Numbered from the stretch's first letter, positions 26,805 through 39,097 are shown. The stretch: 64,000 nt of DNA from Colwellia sp. (GCA_013215465.1 JABSOW010000002.1:1-64000), one strand, 5' to 3'. The notes: generated by a model from the sequence alone, not told the origin. Program-made: numbers and translations.

Positions 26805-27836
26805 ACCTTCAGGGCCGACCACGGCAATTAAGCGCGCTTTGTTAAAAATTTCTTCTGCCGAAATAATGCCATCTGCTGTACTTCCATCACTACCATCCTG
26901 GCCTACATGAAATAAGGCAATGGCACGTGCGTAGTTATCTCTCGGGTTAATATTATTGGTGCCCACGGTAGGTACTTGTGCAATTTCAACCGCTTTACCT
27001 AAGGTGGCGCCAGGGACTTCTTTACCTATACCTAAAGCTATGACTAAGTCACAGCCATCTGAGTCAAGGCCATCACTGATCAGGTTTAAACGAGCATTAG
27101 TAGCCACTGTAGTTGTATCAAAATTAGTTTGTAGATCACCTGCAGTAAAAACACCGCAACTATCACCAGTAGCAGCACCAGATGGCACGATTGATAATGC
27201 GACGTTGTCGGAAGCTATAACCGCCTCTGCAAATTTCATAGAGCCAGTCTCAGTAAATTCAATCTCAGAACCTGCAAGAGCAGTAACTTTAGGATAACTT
27301 TCATTCATGGCCAAGTTAGGAACAAAACCGTCACTCCAAGTGGTGCCATTTTGTACTGATTGTAGCTCTTCAAGACCTGCTTTTCTTAAAGAGTCAAAGA
27401 TAGCTTTCGATGGACCAGTTGTGCCATTAGCATCAGCCTTTGCAATGATTAATTGGCCAAAGAACTTTTTAGTTTCATCAGACATCAGCTCCATTGCACC
27501 GCCAGTTAATAAAGCATCAACATTCGCTAAGTTATCAAATTGCTCTGGGTACTCACCAACAATAGAACGATAGTTACGTAATGAGCCTTCTAAGGTGTTT
27601 ACTGCCGTTGCTGCTGAGGCATCACGAGCATTTTCACCAGCACCATCATAAGCAACTAATGCTGCGGTTGATAAGGTGGCTAATAAGGTGATTACCACTA
27701 ATAGCTCAAGTAAGGTAAACCCTTTTTGTTTCGCTTGTAATTTTTGTGCTTTAGCGCGCATGGCATCATCTTTAATCATTGATACATTGGCATTTTTGAA
27801 TTTGGTAATAGCTGTTTTTATTTGACCTATATTCAT
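26748..27836 (-). CDS. Major-pilin-like protein with long leader
   Basis: The product has about 362 aa from the ATG with an upstream AAGAGAT. An ATG 60 bases earlier is in frame but has a weaker site. The prepilin motif AKQKG-FTLLELLVVITLLATLSTAALV comes after an unusually long basic leader (about 39 residues, with internal Met alternatives at about 20 and 14 residues from the cleavage site). The large globular part has two cysteines about 40 residues apart. An EF-hand-like loop DGSTADGIISAEE is followed by a helix and the tail that is repeated downstream. As the first and separately terminated pilin, it is the likely major subunit. Confidence 0.88.
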   Translation of the reverse strand: MNIGQIKTAITKFKNANVSMIKDDAMRAKAQKLQAKQKGFTLLELLVVITLLATLSTAALVAYDGAGENARDASAATAVNTLEGSLRNYRSIVGEYPEQFDNLANVDALLTGGAMELMSDETKKFFGQLIIAKADANGTTGPSKAIFDSLRKAGLEELQSVQNGTTWSDGFVPNLAMNESYPKVTALAGSEIEFTETGSMKFAEAVIASDNVALSIVPSGAATGDSCGVFTAGDLQTNFDTTTVATNARLNLISDGLDSDGCDLVIALGIGKEVPGATLGKAVEIAQVPTVGTNNINPRDNYARAIALFHVGQDGSDGSTADGIISAEEIFNKARLIAVVGPEGRTIDQLAADATASTADDS

Positions 27837-27954
27837 CTTATTATCTCTTTGTTGGGGGCGTGCCTCATCTGTCTCGTACAGACTGTTGGTCATCAATTTT
27901 TGTTGTTTTTGTCAGATGTAAACCCACTTCACACTCTGTTTCTTGTTTGTGACT

Positions 27955-28140
27955 TTATGGTGTGTCCACCACATATCGGTATTGTTTGCCACAGTGAATG
28001 ATGACTTCTTTTTGTTTCCGTTTTAGGATATTGACTTCAACTCGAATTTCGCCAAAACCATCGTGCGCTATAATTTCATCTAGTAACGTTAATAGTTTGT
28101 TTTTTGCTAAATCGTTGCTGTTTTTTATCGCTGTAGTCAT
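27955..28140 (-). CDS. 61-aa hypothetical protein preceding the pilin gene
   Basis: A small soluble protein, half helical and half beta (KLLTLLDEIIAHDGFGEIRVEVNILKRKQKEVIIHCGKQYRYVV), has a strong GAAGAGAG ribosome site. It lies about 118 bases upstream of the pilin gene on the same strand, so it is probably the first gene of the locus. The VIIHCGKQYRY strand has a basic, possibly nucleic-acid-binding character, but no family is recognised. A regulatory role is only inferred from position. Confidence 0.65.
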   Translation of the reverse strand: MTTAIKNSNDLAKNKLLTLLDEIIAHDGFGEIRVEVNILKRKQKEVIIHCGKQYRYVVDTP

Positions 28141-28689
28141 CCAACTCTCTTCAAATCACTGTGCTTCCTTGGGGTGAAATAGTAGCGGCACTGTCGATTA
28201 TGACGCTATAGGAAAAATTCCTTTTTGTGATGAGAGGGCAGAGGTTTTAGGGTGATAGTCAATAAATAACAAGGTTTAAAGTTAGAAGAAATACTTATAT
28301 AACAATATGTTGAGATATGTGTTTGCCTATACTATTACCTAGTTAATTAGCTTAGCTATTCGCTGATTTAGTTAGTTGTTTTTATGACAAAAAACTTGTT
28401 TAATTTTTCTTGTCATTCAAAAGTATGAGGAATATTACTCAAAGGTACAATGCATATGAAAAATATGATGCGTATGATTAATTTCATCAAAATAAGTTTG
28501 CTGACGAAATTTGCGACAAGTGTTGCACTTTACTTACTTGCGTTTATCTGTTTTTAGCAAGCCTTTGTTATTTTTGGTTATTATTGTTTGGTCTGAATGT
28601 TGCTTAGTCGTTCTATTAGTAAAAATAGTTGTAATGCTTGCTTGTTGCCTTTGTTTTATCTCGCTCACGTTTTTATTGGAATTTTGTAA
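28141..28689. promoter_or_regulatory. Divergent control region between the pilin locus and the two-component genes
   Basis: This 549-bp gap separates divergently transcribed operons, so promoters for both lie here. The flanking response regulator could bind within it. A short ORF is noted separately. I found no clear consensus promoter or operator by eye. Confidence 0.45.
28450..28557 (+). CDS. Possible 35-aa membrane peptide upstream of the histidine kinase
   Basis: The ATG is preceded by AAAGG at 7 bases. The product MHMKNMMRMINFIKISLL continues into a hydrophobic end (VALYLLAFICF). It could be a small membrane peptide or leader peptide in the upstream region of the kinase gene. The sequence is Met- and Lys-rich at the start, like a signal anchor. 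Evidence is limited to the ribosome site and composition. Confidence 0.3.
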   Translation: MHMKNMMRMINFIKISLLTKFATSVALYLLAFICF

Positions 28690-30003
28690 ATGAGTATACG
28701 TGCACTTATCAATCTTAGAATTATTGCTTCGGTTATATTAATTTTAATCTTCAGTGCCATTATTGCTATTTGGCAGGCGAGAAACTCAGTAGAAAAAGAG
28801 GTACATTCCTCAATTAATTTAGCCGTGCAAATGATTGAGTTTGGCTTTAATCAACTGCCTTCTTCAAGAGCAGAAAATGATGCCTGGTTGCAAAAAATAG
28901 CCACTATGCAGCCAGTAAGGCATTTACATATTTCAATTGCAGATAATAACAGTGAGCGGCAAAACAATCCCCAGGATCTTGATATCGATGATCAGAAAAA
29001 CACCGCACCCTACTGGTTTATTAAGGCTGTTACGGTGGATTTTTTCACCCATAATTACGACATTAAAAGTGTGGATGGTTCAATACAAACCATTTTTATT
29101 ACTGCCAACCCCATGGATGAAATTAGTGAAGCATGGGGAGAAACTAAAGCCTATTTTTGGTCCATAGTGTTAATGCTGTTAATTATGTTTTTTACCGTTA
29201 ACCTTGTTTTCAACTCTATGTTGCAGGCAGTGAAAGCTATTTTGTCTGGTCTTCGTCAAGTTGAAACGGGTCATTTTGATCATGTCTTGCCTCACTTTAA
29301 AATCAGTGAGTTTGATGCCATTGCCAGAGAAATTAATGATATGTCACTGGCCTTAAAAACAGCGCAACAAAATAACCAAGCCTTAGCTCGCCATACCATG
29401 CAAATTCAAGAAACAGAGAGGCAAAACATGTCTCGTGAATTGCATGATGAAATGGGCCAGTCGTTAACCGCAATTAAGGCGATGGCGGTAACATGTCAGC
29501 AAGCAGATACCGATGTTAAAGCCGTCACTAGCTCTATTGTTGATATTTGTGATCATTTATCAGTGGTGGTCCGTTCAATGATGAAAACATTGCACCCACT
29601 TAGTTTAACTGAGCTTGGTTTAGGGGCAACACTGTCAGAGCTAGTGAGAGAATGGCAGCGACGTAGCGCAGCTCTCCAGTTCGACTTAAATTACGATGCC
29701 GAGTTAGAAAAACTGAGTCATGATATTACCATTCATGTCTATCGAATTGTTCAGGAGTGTTTAACCAATGTTGTTCGACATGCCAACGCTTCTGAAGTGG
29801 CTATTTTGGTGGCTAAACGTGGCGATAAAGTATGGATTACCGTCTCGGACAATGGCCAAGGCAAGCAATTAAATTCTCCCGGTTTTGGTTTATTAGGCAT
29901 GCGCGAAAGAGCGGAAAATTTAGGGGGGAAATTTAAACTCGAGTCTGCCCTAAATGGCGGTGTTAACGTTGTTGTACAATTACCTTATTGGGAAGATAAC
30001 TAA
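28690..30003 (+). CDS. NarX/DegS-class sensor histidine kinase with LapD/MoxY-like sensor domain
   Basis: The 437-aa product has two membrane spans (about 9-28 and 157-178) bracketing a periplasmic domain of about 125 residues that looks like the LapD_MoxY_N type. A HAMP domain (about 180-230) precedes the HisKA_3 dimerisation helix with H in SRELHDEMGQSLTAIKAMA (near residue 252). The HATPase domain has VQECLTNVVRHA, VSDNGQG and GFGLLGMRERAE. The stop overlaps the regulator start. It lies divergent from the pilin locus and likely controls it. Confidence 0.92.
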   Translation: MSIRALINLRIIASVILILIFSAIIAIWQARNSVEKEVHSSINLAVQMIEFGFNQLPSSRAENDAWLQKIATMQPVRHLHISIADNNSERQNNPQDLDIDDQKNTAPYWFIKAVTVDFFTHNYDIKSVDGSIQTIFITANPMDEISEAWGETKAYFWSIVLMLLIMFFTVNLVFNSMLQAVKAILSGLRQVETGHFDHVLPHFKISEFDAIAREINDMSLALKTAQQNNQALARHTMQIQETERQNMSRELHDEMGQSLTAIKAMAVTCQQADTDVKAVTSSIVDICDHLSVVVRSMMKTLHPLSLTELGLGATLSELVREWQRRSAALQFDLNYDAELEKLSHDITIHVYRIVQECLTNVVRHANASEVAILVAKRGDKVWITVSDNGQGKQLNSPGFGLLGMRERAENLGGKFKLESALNGGVNVVVQLPYWEDN

Positions 30004-30650
30004 TGGAAACAAGAAAAATAAAAGTCTTATTAGTTGATGATCACACAGTTGTTAGAGCCGGCTTTAGAATGTTATTAGCTTCTCAAAATTTTATTGGTGA
30101 TATTGTTGATATTGAGCGAGGAGAACTTGCCACTAAAGAATATCAACGCTTTCAGCCTGATGTGGTAGTGATGGATTTATCTATGCCCGGCATTGGTGGC
30201 TTAGAAACGATTCGTCGCCTTTATAAACATGATGCCAAGGTACTTATTTTAGTTTATAGCATTCATGATGAAACAATTTACGTTGAACGTGCTTTAGACG
30301 CGGGTGCAAAAGGCTATGTCAGTAAAAATAGCGCTGCAGAAGTATTAGCGACCGCCGTTGCGGTGATCGCTAGCGGTAAGCGCTATATAGAACAAGGTTT
30401 ATTACCTGAGTTAAATGATGTGCGTTTTACTGAAGCTAACAACCCGAGCCATACACTCAATGTACTATCGCCACGGGAGTTTGATGTATTTCGCTTATTA
30501 TCAAAGGGACTAAATGCACATAACGTTGCGAATGAACTCAGCCTTAGTTATAAAACAATTTGTAATTATAATACTCAAATTAAAAATAAATTAAATGCCA
30601 ATACCTCAGCAGATCTAGCACATATTGCCATGGTACATAATATTCTTTAA
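30003..30650 (+). CDS. NarL/FixJ-family response regulator
   Basis: The 215-aa product has a receiver domain with VDDHTVVRAGFRMLL, acceptor Asp58 in VVMDLSMPG, and GAKGYVSKNS. The C-terminal LuxR helix-turn-helix has LSPREFDVFRLLSKGLNAHNVANELSLSYKTICNYNTQIKNKL. In the receiver, LVYSIHDE replaces the more common hxTxHxD pattern, with Ser in the switch position. It starts at the kinase stop, so the pair is one transcript. The divergent pilin locus is the most likely target. This is inferred from position. Confidence 0.93.
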   Translation: METRKIKVLLVDDHTVVRAGFRMLLASQNFIGDIVDIERGELATKEYQRFQPDVVVMDLSMPGIGGLETIRRLYKHDAKVLILVYSIHDETIYVERALDAGAKGYVSKNSAAEVLATAVAVIASGKRYIEQGLLPELNDVRFTEANNPSHTLNVLSPREFDVFRLLSKGLNAHNVANELSLSYKTICNYNTQIKNKLNANTSADLAHIAMVHNIL

Positions 30651-30681
30651 TAGCAATAAAACTAATTAATTGTTCTTTTAC

Positions 30682-31866
30682 TTAACTACTGACTAATCGT
30701 GTTTCCATTCCAATGCTAGGTTTGTCCGGGATAAGCATCGCCAGAGATAAAGAGCACAATGCAAACCCAGCGCCAATATAGAATACCCATGCAGGCTTAA
30801 TAATCCATAACATGCCTAATAACACGGGGATAAACACGGCGGCAATATGATTAATAGAAAAACTTATTCCGGCACTGGCGGCAATATCTTGAGGTTGTGC
30901 TATTTTTTGAAAATAGGTCTTAATGGCGATAGCCAAGGCGAAAAATAAATGATCAACCACATATAATGCTGCCGCTAGGGTAGAATTTTCCACTAAACCA
31001 TAGCTGATAAAAATGATCACTAAGCCAATATACTCAAATCGTAATACTACTCGTTCACCTACTCTTCCTATTAATTGGCCAATTTTTGCCGCAAATAGCC
31101 AGTTAAATAGATAGTTAATCAAAAATAAGGCACTGATATCAGCGACGCTGTAGTGAAATTTTTCCACCATTAAAAAACCGGCAAAGACGACAAATATTTG
31201 TCGGCGCGCGCCACTAAAAAAGGTTAGGGCATAAAATAACCAATATTGTTTTCTTAAAATTAATTTTTTGGTTTGGGGTGTTTTTTCGGGGAAATGTTTA
31301 AATGACAGTGCCAACACTAAGGTAAACAATAAGCCGATAACGCCAAATAGGGCATAAGTGGCTTGATAACCCCATGAAAACTGTGTCATCAACAGCCATA
31401 TACTCGAAAAAGCTAACAAAGAAGCTATCGCTTTTACGGATAACATTCGTCCCAGAAAATGTGCCGTTTTGTCTTTATCAAGCCACTGTAGCGTTAATGA
31501 CTGGCTTAAGGTTTCAAAATAATGAAAACCAACTGACATCAACATTGTCGTTAGGTATAAACCGGCTATGCTAGGGAAAAACCCGGTGAGTAATACCCCT
31601 ACACTAGTAATAACGAGAGAAATTAAGGCAAGGCGCTGCTCTTTTATAAATAACAAAGCATAGATAACGGTAAAAGCTAAAAAACCGGGGATTTCTCGTA
31701 AGCTTTGTAGCATGCCAATTTCTACACCCGTAAAACTAGCTTTTTCAATGACAAAATTATTGAGTAATACCATCCACACTGAGAAAACTAATGGCATAGT
31801 GAAAGCCATCGCCAATAACAAATGTTCGGGTTGGTTGTAGCGTTTTAAAAATTGCTTAATGAACAT
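30682..31866 (-). CDS. Major facilitator superfamily transporter
   Basis: The 394-aa product has about 12 hydrophobic segments in two halves with a charged central loop (SFKHFPEKTPQTKKLILRKQ near residue 200). It begins KRYNQPEHLLLAMAFTMPLVFSVWMVLLNNF. No substrate signature is recognised. The motif A-like loop is weak, so it belongs to a less characterised MFS branch. It converges with the response regulator gene (about 30 bases apart) and is a single-gene unit. Confidence 0.8.
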   Translation of the reverse strand: MFIKQFLKRYNQPEHLLLAMAFTMPLVFSVWMVLLNNFVIEKASFTGVEIGMLQSLREIPGFLAFTVIYALLFIKEQRLALISLVITSVGVLLTGFFPSIAGLYLTTMLMSVGFHYFETLSQSLTLQWLDKDKTAHFLGRMLSVKAIASLLAFSSIWLLMTQFSWGYQATYALFGVIGLLFTLVLALSFKHFPEKTPQTKKLILRKQYWLFYALTFFSGARRQIFVVFAGFLMVEKFHYSVADISALFLINYLFNWLFAAKIGQLIGRVGERVVLRFEYIGLVIIFISYGLVENSTLAAALYVVDHLFFALAIAIKTYFQKIAQPQDIAASAGISFSINHIAAVFIPVLLGMLWIIKPAWVFYIGAGFALCSLSLAMLIPDKPSIGMETRLVSS

Positions 31867-31942
31867 AAAAAGAACTCATTTAAAGTAGTTTACGTGGATG
31901 TAAGTAGTGAAAGTTTTTTATATATTTTAGTATTAATTACCG

Positions 31943-31974
31943 TAAAACTTCCCCACTTTTTATCGTGGGGAAGT
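31943..31974 (-). terminator. Terminator of the NhaD-type antiporter gene
   Basis: A perfect 10-bp stem ACTTCCCCAC/GTGGGGAAGT with an 8-base loop is followed on the minus strand by a short T tract. It lies about 30 bases after the antiporter stop. Confidence 0.85.
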
Positions 31975-32004
31975 CATTTATACTAATTTTAGTCGTCTAC
32001 CTTT

Positions 32005-33249
32005 TTAGCCAAGGCACCAGTTAGCTGAGAAATATACACCAAGGTAACCGACAGTGTATGCGATGGTTAAATAACCTATATTGCGTAAATAACTGATAAA
32101 ATTTAATTCATTAATTTTACTCATGGCGATGATACCCGCAGCTGAGCCAATAACTAAAATAGAGCCGCCAACGCCGGTGGCATAAGTGAGCATTAGCCAT
32201 TCAGTAACTTTCATTTCTACATCAGCTTTTAATAAGGCCGCCGTTAATGGCACATTATCAATAATCGAAGACATAAAACCAACGATATAGTTGACTTGCA
32301 TTGGTGGTAAATACTGGTAAAGCTCAGTAAAACCACTTAATACGCCAATTTCTTTTAAAATACCGACTAGTAACAACACACCTAAAAAGAATAATAAAGC
32401 ATCATATTCTACTTCTCTGACATAATTTAAAACGTCTTTATTGTTTTTATTTGGCAATACATTGGCGACTAAAAACATTACTGATAGGCCGAATAAGAAA
32501 CTTAATACCGGGGGGATTTGAAACATTACATTGGCTAATAAAGTCCCTGATATTGTCATCACAAAAATTAGAGCAATGATAATGTCAGCGGTCTCAATTT
32601 TAAAGCGAGTTTGCGTTAGTTGTACTGTTCCTGAAAGCTTAAAAGATAATAAAGTTGCTAGGGTTAATACCCCTAAAAATGACGGCACTACTAGAATTAG
32701 CAAGTTGCTTATAGTGACTTTACCCTCGAGAAAAATCATTAAGGTGGTGACATCACCAGTAATTAATGACACGCCACCACTGTTTACCGCAAAAATAATA
32801 AGTGTTGCATATTTGAGTCGTTTTTTTATTTCAAGCTGCAGATTCATTACCACAGTTATCGATACTAATGTTGCGGTGACATTGTCGGCAAAAGAAGAAA
32901 AAACAAAGGCAAAAATGGCAATAACAAACATTAAACCGCGTTCAGATATTTTTTCAGGCAATATCCGTTGCACTAAGGCCGAGATAAAACCTTTGCTATT
33001 TAAATAGGCGACAAAGGTCATTGCTGACATTAAAAATAGCCACAGTGTAGCAATTTCCAGTAAGTTTTCGTTTAATTGATGATTAGTTTCTATCGCACTG
33101 TTGTGATTAATGGGGAAAATAAAAGCTAATATCCAGCAAAGCGTTCCAAAAAATAAGGTGGTTTTTGCTTTGTTGATATGAATTAAATCTTCAGTGATTA
33201 TCATAATAAAACTGATAACCACCAATAGTAAAATAATGTTATTGATCAT
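32005..33249 (-). CDS. nhaD: NhaD-type Na+/H+ antiporter
   Basis: The 414-aa product has about 12 membrane segments of the ion-transporter superfamily. Typical NhaD stretches are present: FSSFADNVTATLVSITVVMNL, AVNSGGVSLITGDVTTLMIFLEGK and GFMSSIIDNVPLTAALLKA. Paired Asp-Asn in membrane segments (ADNVTA and IDNVP) are the family's ion-coupling residues. It expels sodium in exchange for protons, which fits a marine organism. It stands alone with its own terminator. Confidence 0.92.
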   Translation of the reverse strand: MINNIILLLVVISFIMIITEDLIHINKAKTTLFFGTLCWILAFIFPINHNSAIETNHQLNENLLEIATLWLFLMSAMTFVAYLNSKGFISALVQRILPEKISERGLMFVIAIFAFVFSSFADNVTATLVSITVVMNLQLEIKKRLKYATLIIFAVNSGGVSLITGDVTTLMIFLEGKVTISNLLILVVPSFLGVLTLATLLSFKLSGTVQLTQTRFKIETADIIIALIFVMTISGTLLANVMFQIPPVLSFLFGLSVMFLVANVLPNKNNKDVLNYVREVEYDALLFFLGVLLLVGILKEIGVLSGFTELYQYLPPMQVNYIVGFMSSIIDNVPLTAALLKADVEMKVTEWLMLTYATGVGGSILVIGSAAGIIAMSKINELNFISYLRNIGYLTIAYTVGYLGVYFSANWCLG

Positions 33250-33418
33250 AATAAATGCTGTCTAATTAAGTTGTATCGTTAAGGGGGGAAAAGGAGATGG
33301 AGAGTTTTTCTGTACAATAATTAATAAAATCAGCTGCAAAAAATGCGCACAACAAAACCCAATGTTGACACATTTAGATTGAGCCTAGTGAAGAATAGCT
33401 AAAATAATTAGACAGAAA

Positions 33419-33730
33419 TTAACAAGTGGAAAATAAGGGGGGATCTCTATTGGATAACGAACTACGGGTAATTTTATGTTGAAAATTTTCGCTATTTTCT
33501 ATGATGTTATAAACTTGAATACTAGCTAAAAATGGTGGGGTATTTTCTATAGTAGCGGGGGTGTGAGAGTCATCAGTTAAATTTAGTTCGCAGCTATAGT
33601 CATTAATTAAAGAGTTATTATGCGTGTCAGCTATAGTAGTTGAAGCGCTATAGATGCAAAAAAATAATAGCAAAAAATAAAATATATTCTGGGCTAATTT
33701 TTGTTCTTTTTGCAATCTGGTTAAGCTCAT
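33419..33730 (-). CDS. Hypothetical short secreted or anchored protein
   Basis: The 103-aa product has an N-terminal hydrophobic segment (NIFYFLLLFFCIYSAS) that could be a signal peptide, followed by a polar region with two cysteines and ending NRDPPLFSTC. The ribosome site is weak. It lies upstream of the antiporter gene on the same strand, with a 169-bp gap. No family is recognised, and it could be a chance ORF in AT-rich DNA. Confidence 0.4.
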   Translation of the reverse strand: MSLTRLQKEQKLAQNIFYFLLLFFCIYSASTTIADTHNNSLINDYSCELNLTDDSHTPATIENTPPFLASIQVYNIIENSENFQHKITRSSLSNRDPPLFSTC

Positions 33731-34304
33731 ATAATTAAAGTACTATTTTGTAGGTAAAATAAATTTTTATAGTTTTTTTTACTCTTAATCGCTAAACAAT
33801 AATCAAGATTATTATAAGCGCAAGTAAGCTGACTGTCTTGGCTTACGTAGAGATTATTACTTATTTTCATTATACACTTTCATTATGCACTTTCAGAATA
33901 AAAATTAATTTTAAGCCAATTTAAAGCTGCTAATTCCAGATTGATACACTCAATTTAAACGGGTGTTTTAAAATGTATTGCAATTGCTTTTTTTTCAAGG
34001 CACACTCAGTCGTCTATTGCTTAATAGTATTAGATAAGTAATACCAGTTTCATTAAGTTTGTGATCTTGTTGTACGTAGGGAAAATATTTCAGGGCAAGG
34101 CGCTCAATTAAGTAATAGCGGGCTATTAGGATTGAGAGCAACGCCGACATGGACTATTTTAACCAGTACAAGTGAGTAATAATTTAATCAAATGGGTATA
34201 TTATGAGAATACCGCATTGTTTAGATAGCATTTTATCTATTTGGCTATATAAAAATCAAATCATCAATACATCAACACCACACTTTAGGTGAAGGAGACA
34301 AAGT
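33731..34304. other. Intergenic region upstream of fadBA
   Basis: No supported gene. It contains the inverted-repeat-bounded element listed separately (34041-34199) and must hold the fadB promoter in its last 100 bases. I did not find a convincing FadR or PsrA site. Confidence 0.4.
34041..34199. repeat. About 159-bp MITE-like element with ATACC...GGTAT ends
   Basis: The left end ATACCAGTTTCATTAA and the reverse complement of the right end, ATACCCATTTGATTAA, match at 13 of 16 positions. The interior (CAGGGCAAGGCGCTC ... GCAACGCC) has higher GC than the flanks and no ORF. It looks like a non-coding repeat dispersed in Colwellia-like genomes. That it occurs elsewhere is recalled from general familiarity, not tested here. 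Confidence 0.6.
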
Positions 34305-37648
<3,344 letters not shown>

Positions 37649-37678
37649 TCTTTTTGCTGAAATTCTTTATTAACATCG

Positions 37679-37838
37679 TTGAAAGTACTCACAAATTCTT
37701 CGGGAAATAATTTGAACACCCGAAGGGTAGCCTGAAAGGTGAAGTACAGGATGTACGGAGTAATGACTAACGTCAACTCCGTGCTTTCGCCTTATCTAAA
37801 CACCTATTACCTTCGATAATAACGATGAATACTTTCAA
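37679..37838. repeat. About 160-bp inverted-repeat-bounded element
   Basis: TTGAAAGTACTCA at the left and the reverse complement of TGAATACTTTCAA at the right match at 12 of 13 positions. Inside, ACGGAGT and ACTCCGT form another inverted pair, and CTTCGGG/CCCGAAG a third. It lies between convergent fadA and ppaC. There is no ORF. Either a small non-autonomous element or a structured RNA region. Confidence 0.5.
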
Positions 37839-37850
37839 AGAATAGATAAT

Positions 37851-37878
37851 AAAAAACCAGCAATTGCTGGTTTTTTTT
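37851..37878. terminator. Bidirectional terminator between fadA and ppaC
   Basis: A perfectly self-complementary CCAGCAATTGCTGG stem is flanked by six A on one side and eight T on the other, so it should work in both directions. Confidence 0.92.
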
Positions 37879-37902
37879 AACTGCAATAAACACAGTGAGT
37901 GA

Positions 37903-38823
37903 TTAAGCGAATACGTCTTGTAAAGGTGGTACAACTTGCTTCTTACGACTAAGTACACCGTCAAGCCATACTTTACCGTCTGTAGTTGCTTTACCAAAAG
38001 CGTCTAGTGATAAATTGTCATTGTCACTTACCACTAGAAGTTCAGAGCCTTCTTTCATGATATCGGTTAGTAATAATAAGACAGTGTGGCGATCACCTTC
38101 AGTTTTTAACTTAGCGATATCGGCTGCTAAATCAGCCTTCATTTCATCAAAAATAGCTAAATCAATGACTTCTAATTGACCTATACCGACAAGGTTGCCG
38201 TTCATATTAAAATCTTTAAAGTCACGCAATACTAAATCACGCACTGGTGTGCCTTCAACCGCAGATTTAACTTTGAACATATCCATGCCTAGCTCAGCAG
38301 GGTTTTCAATGCCAGCAATTTCCGCTAATGCTTCAACACATTTAATATCGGCAGTGGTACAAGTTGGAGATTTAAAAATAACGGTATCGCTTAAAATAGC
38401 GCACATCATGGCACCTGCGATATCTTTAGGAATTTCAACGTTATGAAAGTCATACATCATTTTAATAATAGTATTAGTACAGCCTACCGGGCGCACCCAT
38501 ATTTCTAGTGGTGTTGAGGTAGTGATATCGCCTAATTTATGATGATCTATAATGCCTAAAATAGTTGCGTCGTCAATATCATCTGGAGCTTGAGTACGTT
38601 CAGAGTGATCTACAATATAAAGACTTTCACCAGCGTAGCTAGTTTTTAGTTCTGGTTGTTCAAATCCAAACTTCTCTAAAATGAATAAAGTTTCAGGGGT
38701 CAACTCACCTAAACGAGCCGGAATGGTTTCTTCGCCTAAAGTAGTTTTTAGATATGATAATGCAATCGCTGAACAGATAGAATCTGAATCTGGAATTTTG
38801 TGACCAACAACATAATTTGGCAT
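37903..38823 (-). CDS. ppaC: Manganese-dependent inorganic pyrophosphatase
   Basis: The 306-aa product is a family II pyrophosphatase of the DHH superfamily. The metal-binding motifs are GHKIPDSDS, IVDHSE and GIIDHHKLGD (DHH). The C-terminal substrate motif (SRKKQVVPPL) is also conserved. It hydrolyses pyrophosphate, for example that released by fatty acyl-CoA synthesis. Being convergent with fadBA does not indicate a shared operon. Confidence 0.95.
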   Translation of the reverse strand: MPNYVVGHKIPDSDSICSAIALSYLKTTLGEETIPARLGELTPETLFILEKFGFEQPELKTSYAGESLYIVDHSERTQAPDDIDDATILGIIDHHKLGDITTSTPLEIWVRPVGCTNTIIKMMYDFHNVEIPKDIAGAMMCAILSDTVIFKSPTCTTADIKCVEALAEIAGIENPAELGMDMFKVKSAVEGTPVRDLVLRDFKDFNMNGNLVGIGQLEVIDLAIFDEMKADLAADIAKLKTEGDRHTVLLLLTDIMKEGSELLVVSDNDNLSLDAFGKATTDGKVWLDGVLSRKKQVVPPLQDVFA

Positions 38824-39097
38824 AGTAGTACTCTCCTTAAATTTTCTTCTATTCTACCAAACTCTTTATTACTTGGGTATATAGCAAAAAGACTACTTAA
38901 TACCGTTATTTAGTTTGATTAAATATAATATAAATTAACTAATTGTTACCTATAGATAAAATATGAATATTTCAGTTAAAGAGAAATAAAACTTTGTTTT
39001 CCTATTATGAGAAAAGTACTTTTTTGCACTAGGCTTAAAGGTGCGCAAGTTATTTTCGGTTTCAATTTAATCCTGAAGTAGATAATAGGAGAAAATG
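38824..39097. promoter_or_regulatory. Divergent promoter region of ppaC and the DUF6351 gene
   Basis: This 270-bp AT-rich gap lies between divergent genes. No ORF and no clear operator were seen. The DUF6351 ribosome site AGGAGA is at its end. Confidence 0.4.

Noticed and set aside
28511-28693. A 60-aa hydrophobic ORF overlapping the histidine kinase start
   Set aside because: It starts with TTG without a ribosome site and is rich in Cys, Val and Leu, as expected from T-rich DNA. A shorter ATG-initiated ORF in another frame fits the ribosome site better.
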